The notes: a model not told the origin generated them from the sequence alone. Positions 26,188 to 34,957 are shown, numbered from the stretch's first letter. The stretch: 64,000 nucleotides of DNA from Benzoatithermus flavus (GCF_037908215.1 NZ_JBBLZC010000004.1:181416-245415), one strand, 5' to 3'. Made by a program: numbers and translations.

Positions 26188-26730
26188 ATGACTCTGCTGA
26201 TCCGGCACGCGGAATCGGCGTGGAACGAGCATTTCGGCTGGAGCCGGATCGATGTCGGCCTGCCCGATCCTCCCCTCACCGCGGCCGGAATCGAGCAGGC
26301 GCGCCGGGCGGTCGAGCGGCTGCGTCACGAAGGCGTGCGCCGGTTGATCGCGAGCCCCTACCGACGCACGCTGCAGACCGCGCTCATCATCGCCGAGGCG
26401 CTCGATCTGCCGATCACCGTTGATCCTCTGGTACGGGAGCGCTGCGCCTTCTCCTGCGACCTCGGCAGCCCGCCCGCGGAGCTCGCCCGGCTCTGGCCGC
26501 AGCTCGACTTCTCCGGTCTCGACGAGGTGTGGTGGGGCGGGGTGATCGAGAGCTGGGAGAGCCTGGGTGCGCGCTGCGCCGCCTTCCGTGCCAAGATGCG
26601 TCTCCTGCCGGACCGGCACGAAGTCGCCGTGGTAAGCCATTGGGGCTTTATCCGCGGCCTCACCGGTGCGGAGCTCCACAACACCGATTTCATCCGCCTC
26701 GATCTGGCCGAGGCGGCATCCCTTACCTGA
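26188..26730 (+). CDS. Histidine phosphatase family protein
   Basis: A 180-residue phosphoglycerate-mutase-fold protein. The phospho-acceptor His is in LIRHAESAWNEHFGWSR, the second catalytic His is in VVSHWGFIRGL, and the substrate Arg-Arg is in IASPYRRTLQTA. The start is ATG at 26188, preceded by CAGGAGA at good spacing; the longer open frame upstream (from 25936) lacks similarity. The substrate is unknown. It lies 13 bases before secB and is probably cotranscribed. Confidence 0.88.
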   Translation: MTLLIRHAESAWNEHFGWSRIDVGLPDPPLTAAGIEQARRAVERLRHEGVRRLIASPYRRTLQTALIIAEALDLPITVDPLVRERCAFSCDLGSPPAELARLWPQLDFSGLDEVWWGGVIESWESLGARCAAFRAKMRLLPDRHEVAVVSHWGFIRGLTGAELHNTDFIRLDLAEAASLT

Positions 26731-26743
26731 AGGAGCAGCCTCG

Positions 26744-27235
26744 ATGACCGATCAGACCCAAGGCGGCAATGGCGGCGGCCAGGACGATGCCGCGGCGCAG
26801 CAGGGCCCGCGCCTCGCCATCCTCACCCAGTACGTAAAGGACCTCTCGTTCGAGAACCCGAGAGCACCGTTCGGCCTTCAGCCCAACCAGCCGCGGCCCG
26901 AGATCCAGATCAACGTCGATGTGCGCGCGGGCCAGATCGGAGATGAGCAGTTCGAGGTGATCCTCGATCTGCACATCGAGGCGAAGTCGGGCGAGAATGC
27001 GGTGTTCCTGATCGAGCTCGTCTATGGCGGCCTGTTCGCGCTCGCGAACATCCCCGAGGACAGCCTGCAGCCGCTGCTCTTGATCGAGTGTCCGCGCCTT
27101 CTGTTCCCGTTCGCGCGGCGCGTGGTCGCGGACTGCACCCGCGACGGCGGCTTCCCGCCGCTCATGATCGACCCGATCGACTTCGTGACGCTCTATCGCC
27201 GGCGCGTGCAGCAGGCGGGCGAAGCCCAGGCCTGA
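26744..27235 (+). CDS. secB: Protein-export chaperone SecB
   Basis: Keeps precursor proteins unfolded and hands them to SecA. The 163-residue acidic protein shows LAILTQYVKDLSFENPRAP, NAVFLIELVYGGLFAL, LLLIECPRLLFPFARRVVAD and GGFPPLMIDPIDFVTLYRRR, all diagnostic. ATG 26744 has AAGGAG upstream at good spacing. Confidence 0.97.
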   Translation: MTDQTQGGNGGGQDDAAAQQGPRLAILTQYVKDLSFENPRAPFGLQPNQPRPEIQINVDVRAGQIGDEQFEVILDLHIEAKSGENAVFLIELVYGGLFALANIPEDSLQPLLLIECPRLLFPFARRVVADCTRDGGFPPLMIDPIDFVTLYRRRVQQAGEAQA

Positions 27236-27240
27236 GCTTT

Positions 27241-27273
27241 CCCTCCGCCCCTCCCCGGGAGGGCGGGGAGGGG
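27241..27273. terminator. Inverted repeat between convergent secB and LOG-family genes
   Basis: An imperfect GC-only inverted repeat: CCCTCCGCCC and the following CTCC pair with GAG and GGCGGGGAGGG. It sits between two convergent genes and could end transcription from both sides. No T-run follows. Confidence 0.4.
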
Positions 27274-27287
27274 CATGCCGCAAGCCG

Positions 27288-27881
27288 TCAACGCCCGCGG
27301 GCGATGCCTTCGAGCCGCGCCAGCGTCCCGGGCACGTCCGGCACGAGCTCGCAGAGCGCGAGAACGCTGGCGTCCGCAAACGCCTCGGCGACGAAATGCT
27401 CGAGCACGACGCGGACGCGCCGCCAGAAGCCGTCGATATCGACGAGCAGGATCGGCTTGTCGTGATAGCCGAGCTGGCGCAGCGTTACGGCATCCAGGAT
27501 CTCGTCCAGCGTGCCGAGGCCGCCCGGCAGCGCCACGAACGCGTCCGACTCGTCGATGAGCTGCTCCTTGCGGTCGAACATGTTGCGGGTGACGTGGAGC
27601 TCGGTGATGTCGCGCTTGCCGACCTCGCGATCGAGCAGGCGCTGGGGGATCACGCCCAGCACCGTGGCACCTGCCGCCATCGCCGAGCGCGCCACGGTTC
27701 CCATGAGCCCGACATCGCCGCCGCCATAGACGAGCCGCCAGCTCCGGCGGCCGAGCCCGGTGCCCAGGGTCTCCGCGGCCGCAGCGTAAACCGGGTTGCT
27801 GCCCGGTCGCGAGCCGCAAAAGACGCCGACGCTGAACACGGCGCCGGAGGAGCCGGCGCCGCTGCCGAAAGCGGAGGCCAC
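27288..27881 (-). CDS. LOG-family (TIGR00730) nucleotide 5'-monophosphate phosphoribohydrolase
   Basis: A 197-residue Rossmann-fold protein of the LOG/YgdH type, which splits AMP or cytokinin ribotides into base and ribose 5-phosphate. Motifs are VGVFCGSRPGSNPVY, LVYGGGDVGLMG and the catalytic PGGLGTLDEILDAVT. A short Gly/Ser-rich leader precedes the fold, so a start slightly downstream is possible. It is convergent with secB. Confidence 0.88.
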   Translation of the reverse strand: MASAFGSGAGSSGAVFSVGVFCGSRPGSNPVYAAAAETLGTGLGRRSWRLVYGGGDVGLMGTVARSAMAAGATVLGVIPQRLLDREVGKRDITELHVTRNMFDRKEQLIDESDAFVALPGGLGTLDEILDAVTLRQLGYHDKPILLVDIDGFWRRVRVVLEHFVAEAFADASVLALCELVPDVPGTLARLEGIARGR

Positions 27882-27924
27882 GAGACGCCGCTCCCCTATG
27901 AGCGAGAAGGACGGAAGCGGCGCG

Positions 27925-28797
27925 TCAGGCGGCCTTGGCGTCGCCGCGCGTGAGATTGTGGAAGTCTTCCATGAGCTGCCGGGTGACGGGGCCCACCTGG
28001 TAGCTCAGATCGTCGATCGCCCGCACGGGCGTCACCTCGGCGGCGGTGCCGGTGACGAAGATCTCCTGCGCGTCACGGACCTCATCGGGCAGAATGTGCC
28101 GCTCGATCACTTCGTAGCCGCGTTTCCTCGCGAGATCGATCACCGTGCGCCGGGTGATGCCGTTGAGGAAGCAGTCGGGCTTCGGCGTATGAATTTCGCC
28201 GTTCTTCACCAGGAAGATGTTCGCACCCGTGGTCTCGGCGATGTAGCCGCGATAATCCAGCATCAAGGCATCGCCGAAGCCCTTGGCCTCGGCCGCGTGC
28301 TTGCTGATCGTGCAGATCATGTAGAGACCCGCGGCCTTGGCGTGCACCGGAGCGGTGTTGGGGGCGGGCCGGTCGTAGACCGCCTTGGTGAGACGCAGAT
28401 CGCTGTAGTAGGCACCCCACTCCCAGACGGCGATCGCGACGTTGATCCTGGACTTCTGCGCCGAGACGCCCATCTGCTCCGAGCCGCGCCAGGCGAGCGG
28501 GCGGACATAGCAGTTCTTGAAGCCCATCTTCTGGATCAGCGCGTCCTTGGCGGCGTTGAGCTCCTCCACCGAGTAGGGGACCTCGAAGCCCAGGATGCGG
28601 CCGCTGTCGATCAGACGCTGGCTGTGCTCGGTGCTCTTGAACACCTTGCCGTTGTAGCAGCGCTCGCCCTCGAAGACGCAGGAGCCGTAGTGCAGGCCAT
28701 GGGTGAGCACGTGGATCTTCGCCTCGCGCCACGGCACCATCTCGCCGTTCATCCAGATGAAGCCGTCACGATCGTCGAACGGAACTAGCTGCGACAT
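27925..28797 (-). CDS. ilvE: Branched-chain amino acid aminotransferase
   Basis: PLP-dependent transaminase for leucine, isoleucine and valine. The 290-residue protein shows IWMNGEMVPWREAKIHVLTH, GLHYGSCVFEGERCYNG, VRPLAWRGSEQMGV, DALMLDYRGYIAETTGANIF and a C-terminal VTGTAAEVTPVRAID. ATG at 28797 fits the family N-terminus. It is transcribed away from the MarR/OmpR/kinase operon, with a 125-base spacer between the start codons. Confidence 0.95.
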   Translation of the reverse strand: MSQLVPFDDRDGFIWMNGEMVPWREAKIHVLTHGLHYGSCVFEGERCYNGKVFKSTEHSQRLIDSGRILGFEVPYSVEELNAAKDALIQKMGFKNCYVRPLAWRGSEQMGVSAQKSRINVAIAVWEWGAYYSDLRLTKAVYDRPAPNTAPVHAKAAGLYMICTISKHAAEAKGFGDALMLDYRGYIAETTGANIFLVKNGEIHTPKPDCFLNGITRRTVIDLARKRGYEVIERHILPDEVRDAQEIFVTGTAAEVTPVRAIDDLSYQVGPVTRQLMEDFHNLTRGDAKAA

Positions 28798-28853
28798 GGC
28801 AAGGCCCCTGCGCGGGAAGGCGACGTTGAGGTTAAAATGCTGCAAGATTTGAG

Positions 28854-28869
28854 GATTGCGATCGCTATC
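28854..28869. promoter_or_regulatory. Palindrome in the ilvE-petP divergent spacer (candidate operator)
   Basis: GATTGCGATCGCTATC is a 16-base inverted repeat with 7 of 8 positions matching. It lies between divergent ilvE and the MarR-type gene, about where a self-regulating MarR protein would bind. Confidence 0.4.
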
Positions 28870-28922
28870 ACCGCCCCTCATATGTGTCAATCAACGGCGC
28901 CGCAGCCTGCACCTGCTGGAAA

Positions 28923-29414
28923 ATGGCTTCACCGAACCCCCTGTTCCTGCGCGAGGAGGAGCTCGATCGCGGTCTCGAGCTGCTCTACTTCGTCGGCCAT
29001 CAGCTCAATCTCGATGCCCAGGCGTTGCGCGCGCAAGGCGCCATCGACGAGATCGATCATCATACGCTCTTCCTGATCGAGCGCCAGCCCGGGATCACCC
29101 TGGCGGAGCTGAGCGCCGTCCTGGGCGTCAGCAAGCAGACCCTCTCGCGCCATCTGAAGCGTCTTGCCGAGAGCGGCCTGATCGATCAGGAAACGACCAC
29201 ACAGGACCGGCGCAAGCGGCCTCTGCGCCTCACCGACAAGGCGGCGGCGCTCCTGGCCGAGATCAAGGCGCTGCAGAAACGGCGCCTCAGGCTCGCCTTC
29301 AAGAGTGCCGGCGCTACCGCGGTCGAGGGCTTCCAGCGCGTGCTCCTCGATCTTCTGGGCGAGCCGCGGCGCGACCTCCTGCGGCGACTGACGGCGGGGA
29401 TGAGGACGCGATGA
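28923..29414 (+). CDS. petP: MarR-family transcriptional regulator (PetP-like)
   Basis: A 163-residue winged-helix regulator. The DNA-binding region is ITLAELSAVLGVSKQTLSRH (recognition helix) followed by LIDQETTTQDRRKRPLRLT (wing). The gene sits divergently next to ilvE and overlaps the OmpR-type gene by 4 bases (ATGA), the arrangement of petP-petR in Rhodobacter, where the pair affects cytochrome bc1 and photosynthesis gene expression. The symbol rests on context and family, not on a similarity search. ATG 28923 fits the domain start. Confidence 0.78.
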   Translation: MASPNPLFLREEELDRGLELLYFVGHQLNLDAQALRAQGAIDEIDHHTLFLIERQPGITLAELSAVLGVSKQTLSRHLKRLAESGLIDQETTTQDRRKRPLRLTDKAAALLAEIKALQKRRLRLAFKSAGATAVEGFQRVLLDLLGEPRRDLLRRLTAGMRTR

Positions 29415-30106
29415 GCACAGCGGCGGAAGAGGAAGCGCCTCACATTCTGGTGGTCGACGACGATGCGCGGCTGCGTCAGCTCCTGCACCGCTACCTCGTC
29501 CAGAACGGCTACTACGCCACCGCGGCGGCCGATGCCGTCGAGGCCAAGTCCAAGCTCAAGAACCTCGCCTTCGACCTCGTCGTGCTCGATATCATGATGC
29601 CGGGTCAGGACGGGCTCTCGCTCACCGAGGAGCTGCGGCGCGAGAGCGACGTGCCGATCCTGCTCCTGACGGCGCGAGGAACGCCCGAGGATCGGATCGC
29701 CGGCCTCGAGGCCGGGGCCGACGACTACCTGCCGAAGCCTTTCGAGCCGCGCGAACTCCTGCTCCGGATCGCGACCATCCTCAGGCGCGTGCAGGCCGCC
29801 CGCACTGACGACGTGATCCGCTTCGGCCCGTTCACCTTCAACCGGCGCACGGCCGAGCTCAAGCGCGACGAGGAGGTGATCCATCTCACCACCGGCGAGA
29901 TCTCGCTGCTCCAGGCGCTCGCGGCCAAGCCCGGCCGGGCCTTGAGCCGGGCCGAGCTCGGCGAGAAAGGTGTCGTGGCCGGATCCGACCGAGCGGTCGA
30001 CGTGCAGATGGCACGCCTCAGGCGCAAGATCGAAGACGACCCGCGCCAGCCGCGCTACATCCTGACCATGCGCGGCTCCGGCTACGTGCTCAGGCTCGGG
30101 AGCTGA
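29411..30106 (+). CDS. petR: OmpR/PhoB-family response regulator (PetR-like)
   Basis: A 231-residue two-domain regulator. The receiver domain holds the acidic pocket at Asp16-18 (VVDDDAR) and the phospho-acceptor Asp60 in VVLDIMMPG, with Thr in LLLTARG and Lys in YLPKPFEP. The C-terminal winged-helix domain contains LTTGEISLLQALAAKPGRAL and YILTMRGSGYVL. It is cotranslated with the MarR gene and followed 5 bases later by a sensor kinase, its probable partner. Confidence 0.9.
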   Translation: MSTAAEEEAPHILVVDDDARLRQLLHRYLVQNGYYATAAADAVEAKSKLKNLAFDLVVLDIMMPGQDGLSLTEELRRESDVPILLLTARGTPEDRIAGLEAGADDYLPKPFEPRELLLRIATILRRVQAARTDDVIRFGPFTFNRRTAELKRDEEVIHLTTGEISLLQALAAKPGRALSRAELGEKGVVAGSDRAVDVQMARLRRKIEDDPRQPRYILTMRGSGYVLRLGS

Positions 30107-30111
30107 GCGTC

Positions 30112-31464
30112 GTGCTGGCAGAGATCAGGCAGCTTCGCCGGCTCCTGAACCGGCTCATCGTGCCGCGCAGCCTGTTCTGGCGGTCGCTCCTGATCATCGT
30201 CGTCCCGCTTCTGATCCTCCAGATCATCCTCACCTTCGTCTTCTACAACCGCCACTGGGACACCGTGACCCGCTGGCTCGCCTTCGGTGTGGCGGGCGAG
30301 GTGGCGATGCTCGCCGAGATGATCGAGAACGCGCCCGATGCGACCGAACGTCAGGCGTTGATCGAGCATGCCAGCCGCAACACCGATCTCACCATCACGC
30401 TCGTGCCCGGCGGCCGGCTCGAGGATGCGGTGGCGGCAGCCGACATCAACCCCAATGTCGGCCACATCGACAACAAGATCCTGGAATCCTTCGCCGAACG
30501 GCTGCATTACCCGTTCGCGGTCGACCTCGAGACCGAGGATCCCGACCGAGCCACCGTCTTCGTCCAGATAGCGCCGGGGCTCCTCGAGGTGGTCGTGGCG
30601 CGAAAGCGCCTCACCAGCACCACGGCCTGGCTCCTGTTCAGCTGGATGGTCGGCGGCTCCGTGGTCTTGAGCGCCATCTCGATCTACTTCCTCCGCCTCC
30701 AGGTCCGCCCGATCCGCCAGCTCGCCAAGGCTGCGGACAGCTTCGGCAAGGGGCGCGACGTCGGCGACTTCCGCCTGCGCGGAGCGGCCGAGATCCGCCA
30801 GGCGGCGCACGCCTTCAACCTCATGCGCCACCGGATCCTGCGCCACATCAGCCAGCGCACCGAGATGCTGGCGGCGGTGAGCCACGACCTCAGGACGCCG
30901 TTGACCCGTATGAAGCTCGAGCTCGAGCTCATGGGGACGGGCGACGATCCGGTGCTGGCGGGCCTCAAGCAGGACGTCGAGGAGATGTCGAAGCTGGTCG
31001 AGGTCTATCTCGACTTCGCCCGTGGTGAGGGCCGGGAGAGCGTCGAGCCCACCGACCTCGGCCCCATCCTCGAGAGCATGCGGCAGCGGGCCGAGCGCAG
31101 CGGCGCGACCCTCGAGATCATGCTGGACCGGCCCATCGTCATGCCGCTGCGGCCGACCGCGTTCCATCGCTGCCTGAGCAATCTCGTCGACAATGCCTGC
31201 CGTTACGGGCGTTGGATCGGTATTTCGGTGCGGCAGAAGGAAGACATGGTCGAGATCGCGGTCGAGGACGACGGCCCCGGCATCCCGGAGGCCTGGCGCG
31301 AGAAGGTGCTGGAGCCCTTCGTCCGCCTCGACGAGAAGGCCGGCGAGGGCACTGGCCTCGGCCTCACCATCGCCCGCGACGTGGTGCTGGCGCACGGCGG
31401 CGATCTGAAGCTGAGCCGGTCGCGCAAGGGCGGGCTCAAGGCCATCTTACGCATGCCCGGCTGA
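30112..31464 (+). CDS. EnvZ-like sensor histidine kinase
   Basis: A 450-residue membrane kinase. Two hydrophobic segments (about 23-45 and 165-190) enclose a periplasmic domain, and a HAMP linker follows (LRLQVRPIRQLAKAADSFGK). The phospho-acceptor is His258 in AVSHDLRTPLTRMKLELEL. ATP-binding boxes are NLVDNACRYGRWIG, VEDDGPGIP and GTGLGLTIARDVVLAHGG. Translation starts with GTG 30112, five bases after the response regulator stop. It should phosphorylate the preceding OmpR-type regulator; the signal is unknown. Confidence 0.92.
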   Translation: MLAEIRQLRRLLNRLIVPRSLFWRSLLIIVVPLLILQIILTFVFYNRHWDTVTRWLAFGVAGEVAMLAEMIENAPDATERQALIEHASRNTDLTITLVPGGRLEDAVAAADINPNVGHIDNKILESFAERLHYPFAVDLETEDPDRATVFVQIAPGLLEVVVARKRLTSTTAWLLFSWMVGGSVVLSAISIYFLRLQVRPIRQLAKAADSFGKGRDVGDFRLRGAAEIRQAAHAFNLMRHRILRHISQRTEMLAAVSHDLRTPLTRMKLELELMGTGDDPVLAGLKQDVEEMSKLVEVYLDFARGEGRESVEPTDLGPILESMRQRAERSGATLEIMLDRPIVMPLRPTAFHRCLSNLVDNACRYGRWIGISVRQKEDMVEIAVEDDGPGIPEAWREKVLEPFVRLDEKAGEGTGLGLTIARDVVLAHGGDLKLSRSRKGGLKAILRMPG

Positions 31465-31481
31465 GAATGGAGGAATCCGGC

Positions 31482-32102
31482 ATGGAGATCACCTTGGCGG
31501 CCGCGCCGCCCGTGATCCTGGCCTCGAAGAGCGCTGCCAGGGCGCAGCTTCTGCGGGCTGCGGGCGTGCCCTTCACCCAGGCCGAGGCGCTGGTCGACGA
31601 GGCCGCGGCGCGCGAGGCGCTGCAGGCGGAGGCCGTGCCGGTCGAGGAGGCGGCCATCGCTCTTGCCGGGCTCAAGGCCGCCTTCGTCGCCCGGCAGGCC
31701 CCGGAGCCCGCGATCGTCGTCGGCGCCGACCAGCTCCTCGAGCTCGAGGGGGCGTGGCTCGAGAAGCCCAAGGACGCCGCGGCCGCGCGGGCCCAGCTCG
31801 CCGCCTTGCGCGGCAGGCGCCACCGGCTCGTGAGCGGCGTGGTGGCGTTCCGTGGCAACTCCCGCATCTGGCAGCACGTCGACGTGGCCCGGCTCTGGGT
31901 ACGGAACTGCTCGGACGCGTTCCTCGACCGCTACGTCGCAGCCGCCGGTCCCGACATCCTGGCCTGTGTCGGCGCCTACCAGCTCGAAGGGCTGGGGGCG
32001 CAGCTCATGGCGCGGGTGGAGGGCGACTGGTTCACCATCCTGGGCCTGCCGCTCCTGCCGCTGCTCCAGTTCCTGCGCGACCAGGGCGTGCTCTTGCGAT
32101 GA
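31482..32102 (+). CDS. maf: Maf-family nucleotide pyrophosphatase
   Basis: A 206-residue house-cleaning enzyme that hydrolyses non-canonical or methylated nucleoside triphosphates. Motifs are VILASKSAARAQLLRAAGVP, the catalytic IVVGADQLLELEG, and LEKPKDAAAARAQLAALRGR. ATG 31482 has GGAGG at eight bases; the upstream ATG 31467 overlaps that site. It overlaps coaE by 4 bases. In many alphaproteobacteria aroE lies between maf and coaE; it is not here. Confidence 0.9.
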   Translation: MEITLAAAPPVILASKSAARAQLLRAAGVPFTQAEALVDEAAAREALQAEAVPVEEAAIALAGLKAAFVARQAPEPAIVVGADQLLELEGAWLEKPKDAAAARAQLAALRGRRHRLVSGVVAFRGNSRIWQHVDVARLWVRNCSDAFLDRYVAAAGPDILACVGAYQLEGLGAQLMARVEGDWFTILGLPLLPLLQFLRDQGVLLR

Positions 32103-32758
32103 TCGTGCTCGGGCTCACCGGCTCGATCGCCATGGGCAAGAGCCGGGCCGCCGCCATGTTCCGGGCCTATGGCGTGCCCGTGTTCGACGCCGATGCCGTC
32201 GTCCATGCGCTGTTCGCCCCCGGCGGCGCGGCGGTCGCTCCCGTCGCGGTCACCTTTCCGGGTGTCCTCGCCGCCGACCGGTCCATCGACCGCGGGGCGC
32301 TCGGCCGGCATGTCCTGGGCGACGCAGCGGCGCTGCGCCGGCTCGAGGCCATCGTCCACCCGCTCGTGCGCACGGCCGAGGGCCGATTCTTGCGCCGCGC
32401 CTGCCGGGCGGGAGCGCCGCTCGTGGTCCTCGACATCCCGCTCCTGTTCGAGACTCGTGGGGAAGACCGCGTCGATGCCGTGGCCGTGGTCTCGGCGAGC
32501 CCGATCCTGCAGGAGCAGCGAGCGCTGCGAAGGCCCGGCATGACACCCGCGAAGCTCGCCCAGATCCGCGCCAAGCAGCTTCCCGATCCCGAGAAGCGCA
32601 AGCGGGCTGATTTCGTGATCGCATCGGGCTATGACAGTGGCGCCCTCGCCGAGCGGATCGGCGAGGTGATCCGTGCGGCGCTGACGCTCCGGCCGAAGGC
32701 CTGGCCGGAGCGCTGGCTGCGGTACGGGAATGTCCGACTTGCGGCAAGGGCTTCTTGA
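32099..32758 (+). CDS. coaE: Dephospho-CoA kinase
   Basis: Last step of coenzyme A synthesis. The 219-residue kinase opens with LGLTGSIAMGKSRAAAMFRA (P-loop) and FDADAVVHALF. It contains LVVLDIPLLFETRGEDRVDAV and the lid region RALRRPGMTPAKLAQIRAKQ. It is translationally coupled to maf (ATGA) and to dnaQ (TGATG). Confidence 0.95.
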   Translation: MIVLGLTGSIAMGKSRAAAMFRAYGVPVFDADAVVHALFAPGGAAVAPVAVTFPGVLAADRSIDRGALGRHVLGDAAALRRLEAIVHPLVRTAEGRFLRRACRAGAPLVVLDIPLLFETRGEDRVDAVAVVSASPILQEQRALRRPGMTPAKLAQIRAKQLPDPEKRKRADFVIASGYDSGALAERIGEVIRAALTLRPKAWPERWLRYGNVRLAARAS

Positions 32759-33429
32759 TGCTGCGCGAGATCGTGCTCGATACCGAGACCACCGGCCTCG
32801 ACCCCGAGCAGGGCCATCGCATCGTCGAGGTGGCGGCGCTCGAGCTCGTCAACCACCTGCCTACCGGCAAGACCTTCCACAGCTACGTCAACCCCGAGCG
32901 CGACATGCCCGAGGAGGCGTTCCGGGTTCACGGCCTCAGCGCCGAGTTCCTGGCCGACTACCCGCCGTTCCGGGAGGTGATCGACCCGTTCCTCGAGTTC
33001 CTCGCCGACAGCCCGCTCGTCATCCACAACGCCACCTTCGACGTCCGCTTCCTCAATGCCGAGCTCGCGCGCCACGGCCGCGAGGTGCTGGCGCCGGGCA
33101 GGGCGATCGACACGCTTCTCATGGCGCAGCGCCGCTTCCCCGGCGCTCCCAACAACCTGGACGCGCTCTGCCGCCGCTTCGGGGTCGACAACTCGGCGCG
33201 CACGCTGCACGGGGCGCTCGTGGACTGCGCGCTTTTGGCCGAGGTCTACCTGCACCTGATCGGCGGCCGGCAGACCGCGCTCGGGCTCGACCGTCCGGGC
33301 GTGCGCAGCGCCGGCCGCGGCATCGTCCGCGAGGTGCGCCCGCCGCGGCCGCATGCGCCCTCGCCCGAGGAGCTGGCGGCACATGCCGCCTTCGTCGCCA
33401 AGCTCGAGAACCCGGTCTGGAATAGCTGA
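32758..33429 (+). CDS. dnaQ: DNA polymerase III epsilon subunit (proofreading exonuclease)
   Basis: A 223-residue 3'-5' exonuclease of the DEDDh type. ExoI is EIVLDTETTGLDPEQGHRIV, ExoII is LVIHNATFDVRFLNAEL, and the ExoIII His is in RTLHGALVDCALLAEVYLHL. It corrects errors of the replicative polymerase. Its ATG overlaps the coaE stop. Confidence 0.94.
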   Translation: MLREIVLDTETTGLDPEQGHRIVEVAALELVNHLPTGKTFHSYVNPERDMPEEAFRVHGLSAEFLADYPPFREVIDPFLEFLADSPLVIHNATFDVRFLNAELARHGREVLAPGRAIDTLLMAQRRFPGAPNNLDALCRRFGVDNSARTLHGALVDCALLAEVYLHLIGGRQTALGLDRPGVRSAGRGIVREVRPPRPHAPSPEELAAHAAFVAKLENPVWNS

Positions 33430-33547
33430 GCGGCATTTCGGCCTGCTTCGCTGCGACGCACCACCGCTTTGCGGCGGCTCCACCCACGGGCTACACACCG
33501 CGCGGCTTCATATCCATCTCACCCCGGCTAGGGCGCGGAGGCTTCCG

Positions 33548-34768
33548 ATGCAGAAGATCAAGGTCAAGAACCCGATCGTCGAGCTCGACGGCGACGAGAT
33601 GACCCGCATCATCTGGCAGATGATCAAGGACAAGCTGATCCTGCCCTACCTCGACGTGAACCTGATCTATTTCGATCTCGGCATCCAGAATCGCGACGCC
33701 ACCGACGATCGGGTCACGGTCGAGGCCGCCGAGGCGATCAAGGCGCACAACGTGGGCGTGAAGTGCGCCACGATCACGCCCGACGAGGCGCGGGTGAAGG
33801 AGTTCGGTCTCAAGCAGATGTGGAAGTCGCCCAACGGCACGATCAGGAACATCCTGGGCGGCACCATCTTCCGCGAGCCCATCGTCTGCAGGAACGTGCC
33901 GCGCCTCGTGCCCGGCTGGACCCAGCCCATCGTCATCGGCCGTCACGCCTTCGGCGACCAGTATCGCGCCACCGACTTCAAAGTGCCGGGCAAGGGCAAG
34001 CTCTCCATCCGCTTCGAGCCCGAGGACGGCTCGCAGCCGATCGACATCGAGGTGTTCAGGTTCCCGGGCTCGGGCGTGGCCATGGCCATGTACAACCTCG
34101 ACGACTCGATCCGCGACTTCGCCCGCGCGTCGATGAACTACGCGCTGATGCGCAACTATCCTCTCTATCTCTCCACGAAGAACACGATCCTCAAGGCCTA
34201 TGACGGCCGGTTCAAGGACATCTTCCAGGAAATCTTCGACAGCGAGTTCAAGGACAAGTTCCAGGCAAAGGGCCTTTCTTACGAGCACCGCCTGATCGAC
34301 GATATGGTGGCCGCGGCGCTCAAGTGGTCGGGTGGCTTCGTCTGGGCCTGCAAGAACTACGACGGCGACGTGCAGTCCGACACGGTGGCGCAGGGCTTCG
34401 GCTCCTTGGGCCTCATGACCTCCGTACTGATGACGCCCGACGGCAGGACCGTCGAGGCCGAAGCGGCGCACGGCACGGTGACGCGCCACTATCGCGAGCA
34501 CCAGAAGGGCAAGCAGACCTCGACCAACCCGATCGCCTCGATCTTCGCCTGGACCCGCGGCCTCACCTACCGAGCCCGGATCGACGGCACGCCCGAGGTC
34601 GAGAAGTTCGCGGCCACGCTGGAGCAGGTCTGCATCGACACGGTCGAGGCCGGCTTCATGACCAAGGACCTCGCCGTCCTGATCGGCCCCGACCAGCCCT
34701 GGCTCACCACCACCCAGTTCCTCGACAAGCTCGACGAGAACCTGAAGGCCCGTATGAGCGCGGCCTAA
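33548..34768 (+). CDS. icd: Isocitrate dehydrogenase, NADP-dependent (homodimeric, eukaryote-like type)
   Basis: Oxidises isocitrate to 2-oxoglutarate in the citric acid cycle. The 406-residue protein opens with KVKNPIVELDGDEMTRIIWQ and shows KSPNGTIRNILGGTIFREPI (substrate binding), YDGDVQSDTVAQGFGSLGLM (metal and substrate) and EAAHGTVTRHYREHQKG (NADP site). It stands alone, with 118 bases of spacer before it and a perfect GC hairpin after it. Confidence 0.97.
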   Translation: MQKIKVKNPIVELDGDEMTRIIWQMIKDKLILPYLDVNLIYFDLGIQNRDATDDRVTVEAAEAIKAHNVGVKCATITPDEARVKEFGLKQMWKSPNGTIRNILGGTIFREPIVCRNVPRLVPGWTQPIVIGRHAFGDQYRATDFKVPGKGKLSIRFEPEDGSQPIDIEVFRFPGSGVAMAMYNLDDSIRDFARASMNYALMRNYPLYLSTKNTILKAYDGRFKDIFQEIFDSEFKDKFQAKGLSYEHRLIDDMVAAALKWSGGFVWACKNYDGDVQSDTVAQGFGSLGLMTSVLMTPDGRTVEAEAAHGTVTRHYREHQKGKQTSTNPIASIFAWTRGLTYRARIDGTPEVEKFAATLEQVCIDTVEAGFMTKDLAVLIGPDQPWLTTTQFLDKLDENLKARMSAA

Positions 34769-34776
34769 TCCGCTCC

Positions 34777-34807
34777 GGGGCGGCAGCCTCGCTGCCGCCC
34801 CTCACTT
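34777..34807 (+). terminator. Hairpin after icd
   Basis: GGGGCGGCAGC (34777-34787) and GCTGCCGCCCC (34791-34801) form a perfect 11-pair stem with a 3-base loop, followed by TCACTTT. Its right arm abuts the broken end of the MazF-like fragment on the other strand. Confidence 0.7.
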
Positions 34808-34957
34808 TGCGGGAGCCACGATCGCCGTCCGCAGATGGCGGTTCATCTCGTCGGGCGAGATCACCACCCCCGGCCGCGTCTTCCGGATCTCCGCCCCGAC
34901 GGTCGGATCGAGGTTCACGAGCCACACCTCGAACCGCGCCGGCGGGTCGAAACCCAC
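34802..34957 (-). pseudogene. MazF/PemK-like toxin, N-terminal fragment
   Basis: A 51-residue remnant of a normally 105-120-residue endoribonuclease toxin. ARFEVWLVNLDPTVGAEIRK followed by TRPGVVISPDEMN is the conserved MazF/PemK N-terminus. The frame stops right after IVAPAK, exactly where the icd terminator hairpin begins, so the C-terminal half is gone. It starts at GTG 34957 (or 34966) inside the end of the antitoxin gene, as in working pairs. It is unlikely to be active. Confidence 0.78.

Noticed and set aside
28858..28865. GCGATCGC octamer, like the cyanobacterial HIP1 repeat
   Set aside because: A single occurrence inside a longer palindrome was noted; it is expected by chance in GC-rich DNA and no repetitive spread was noticed.
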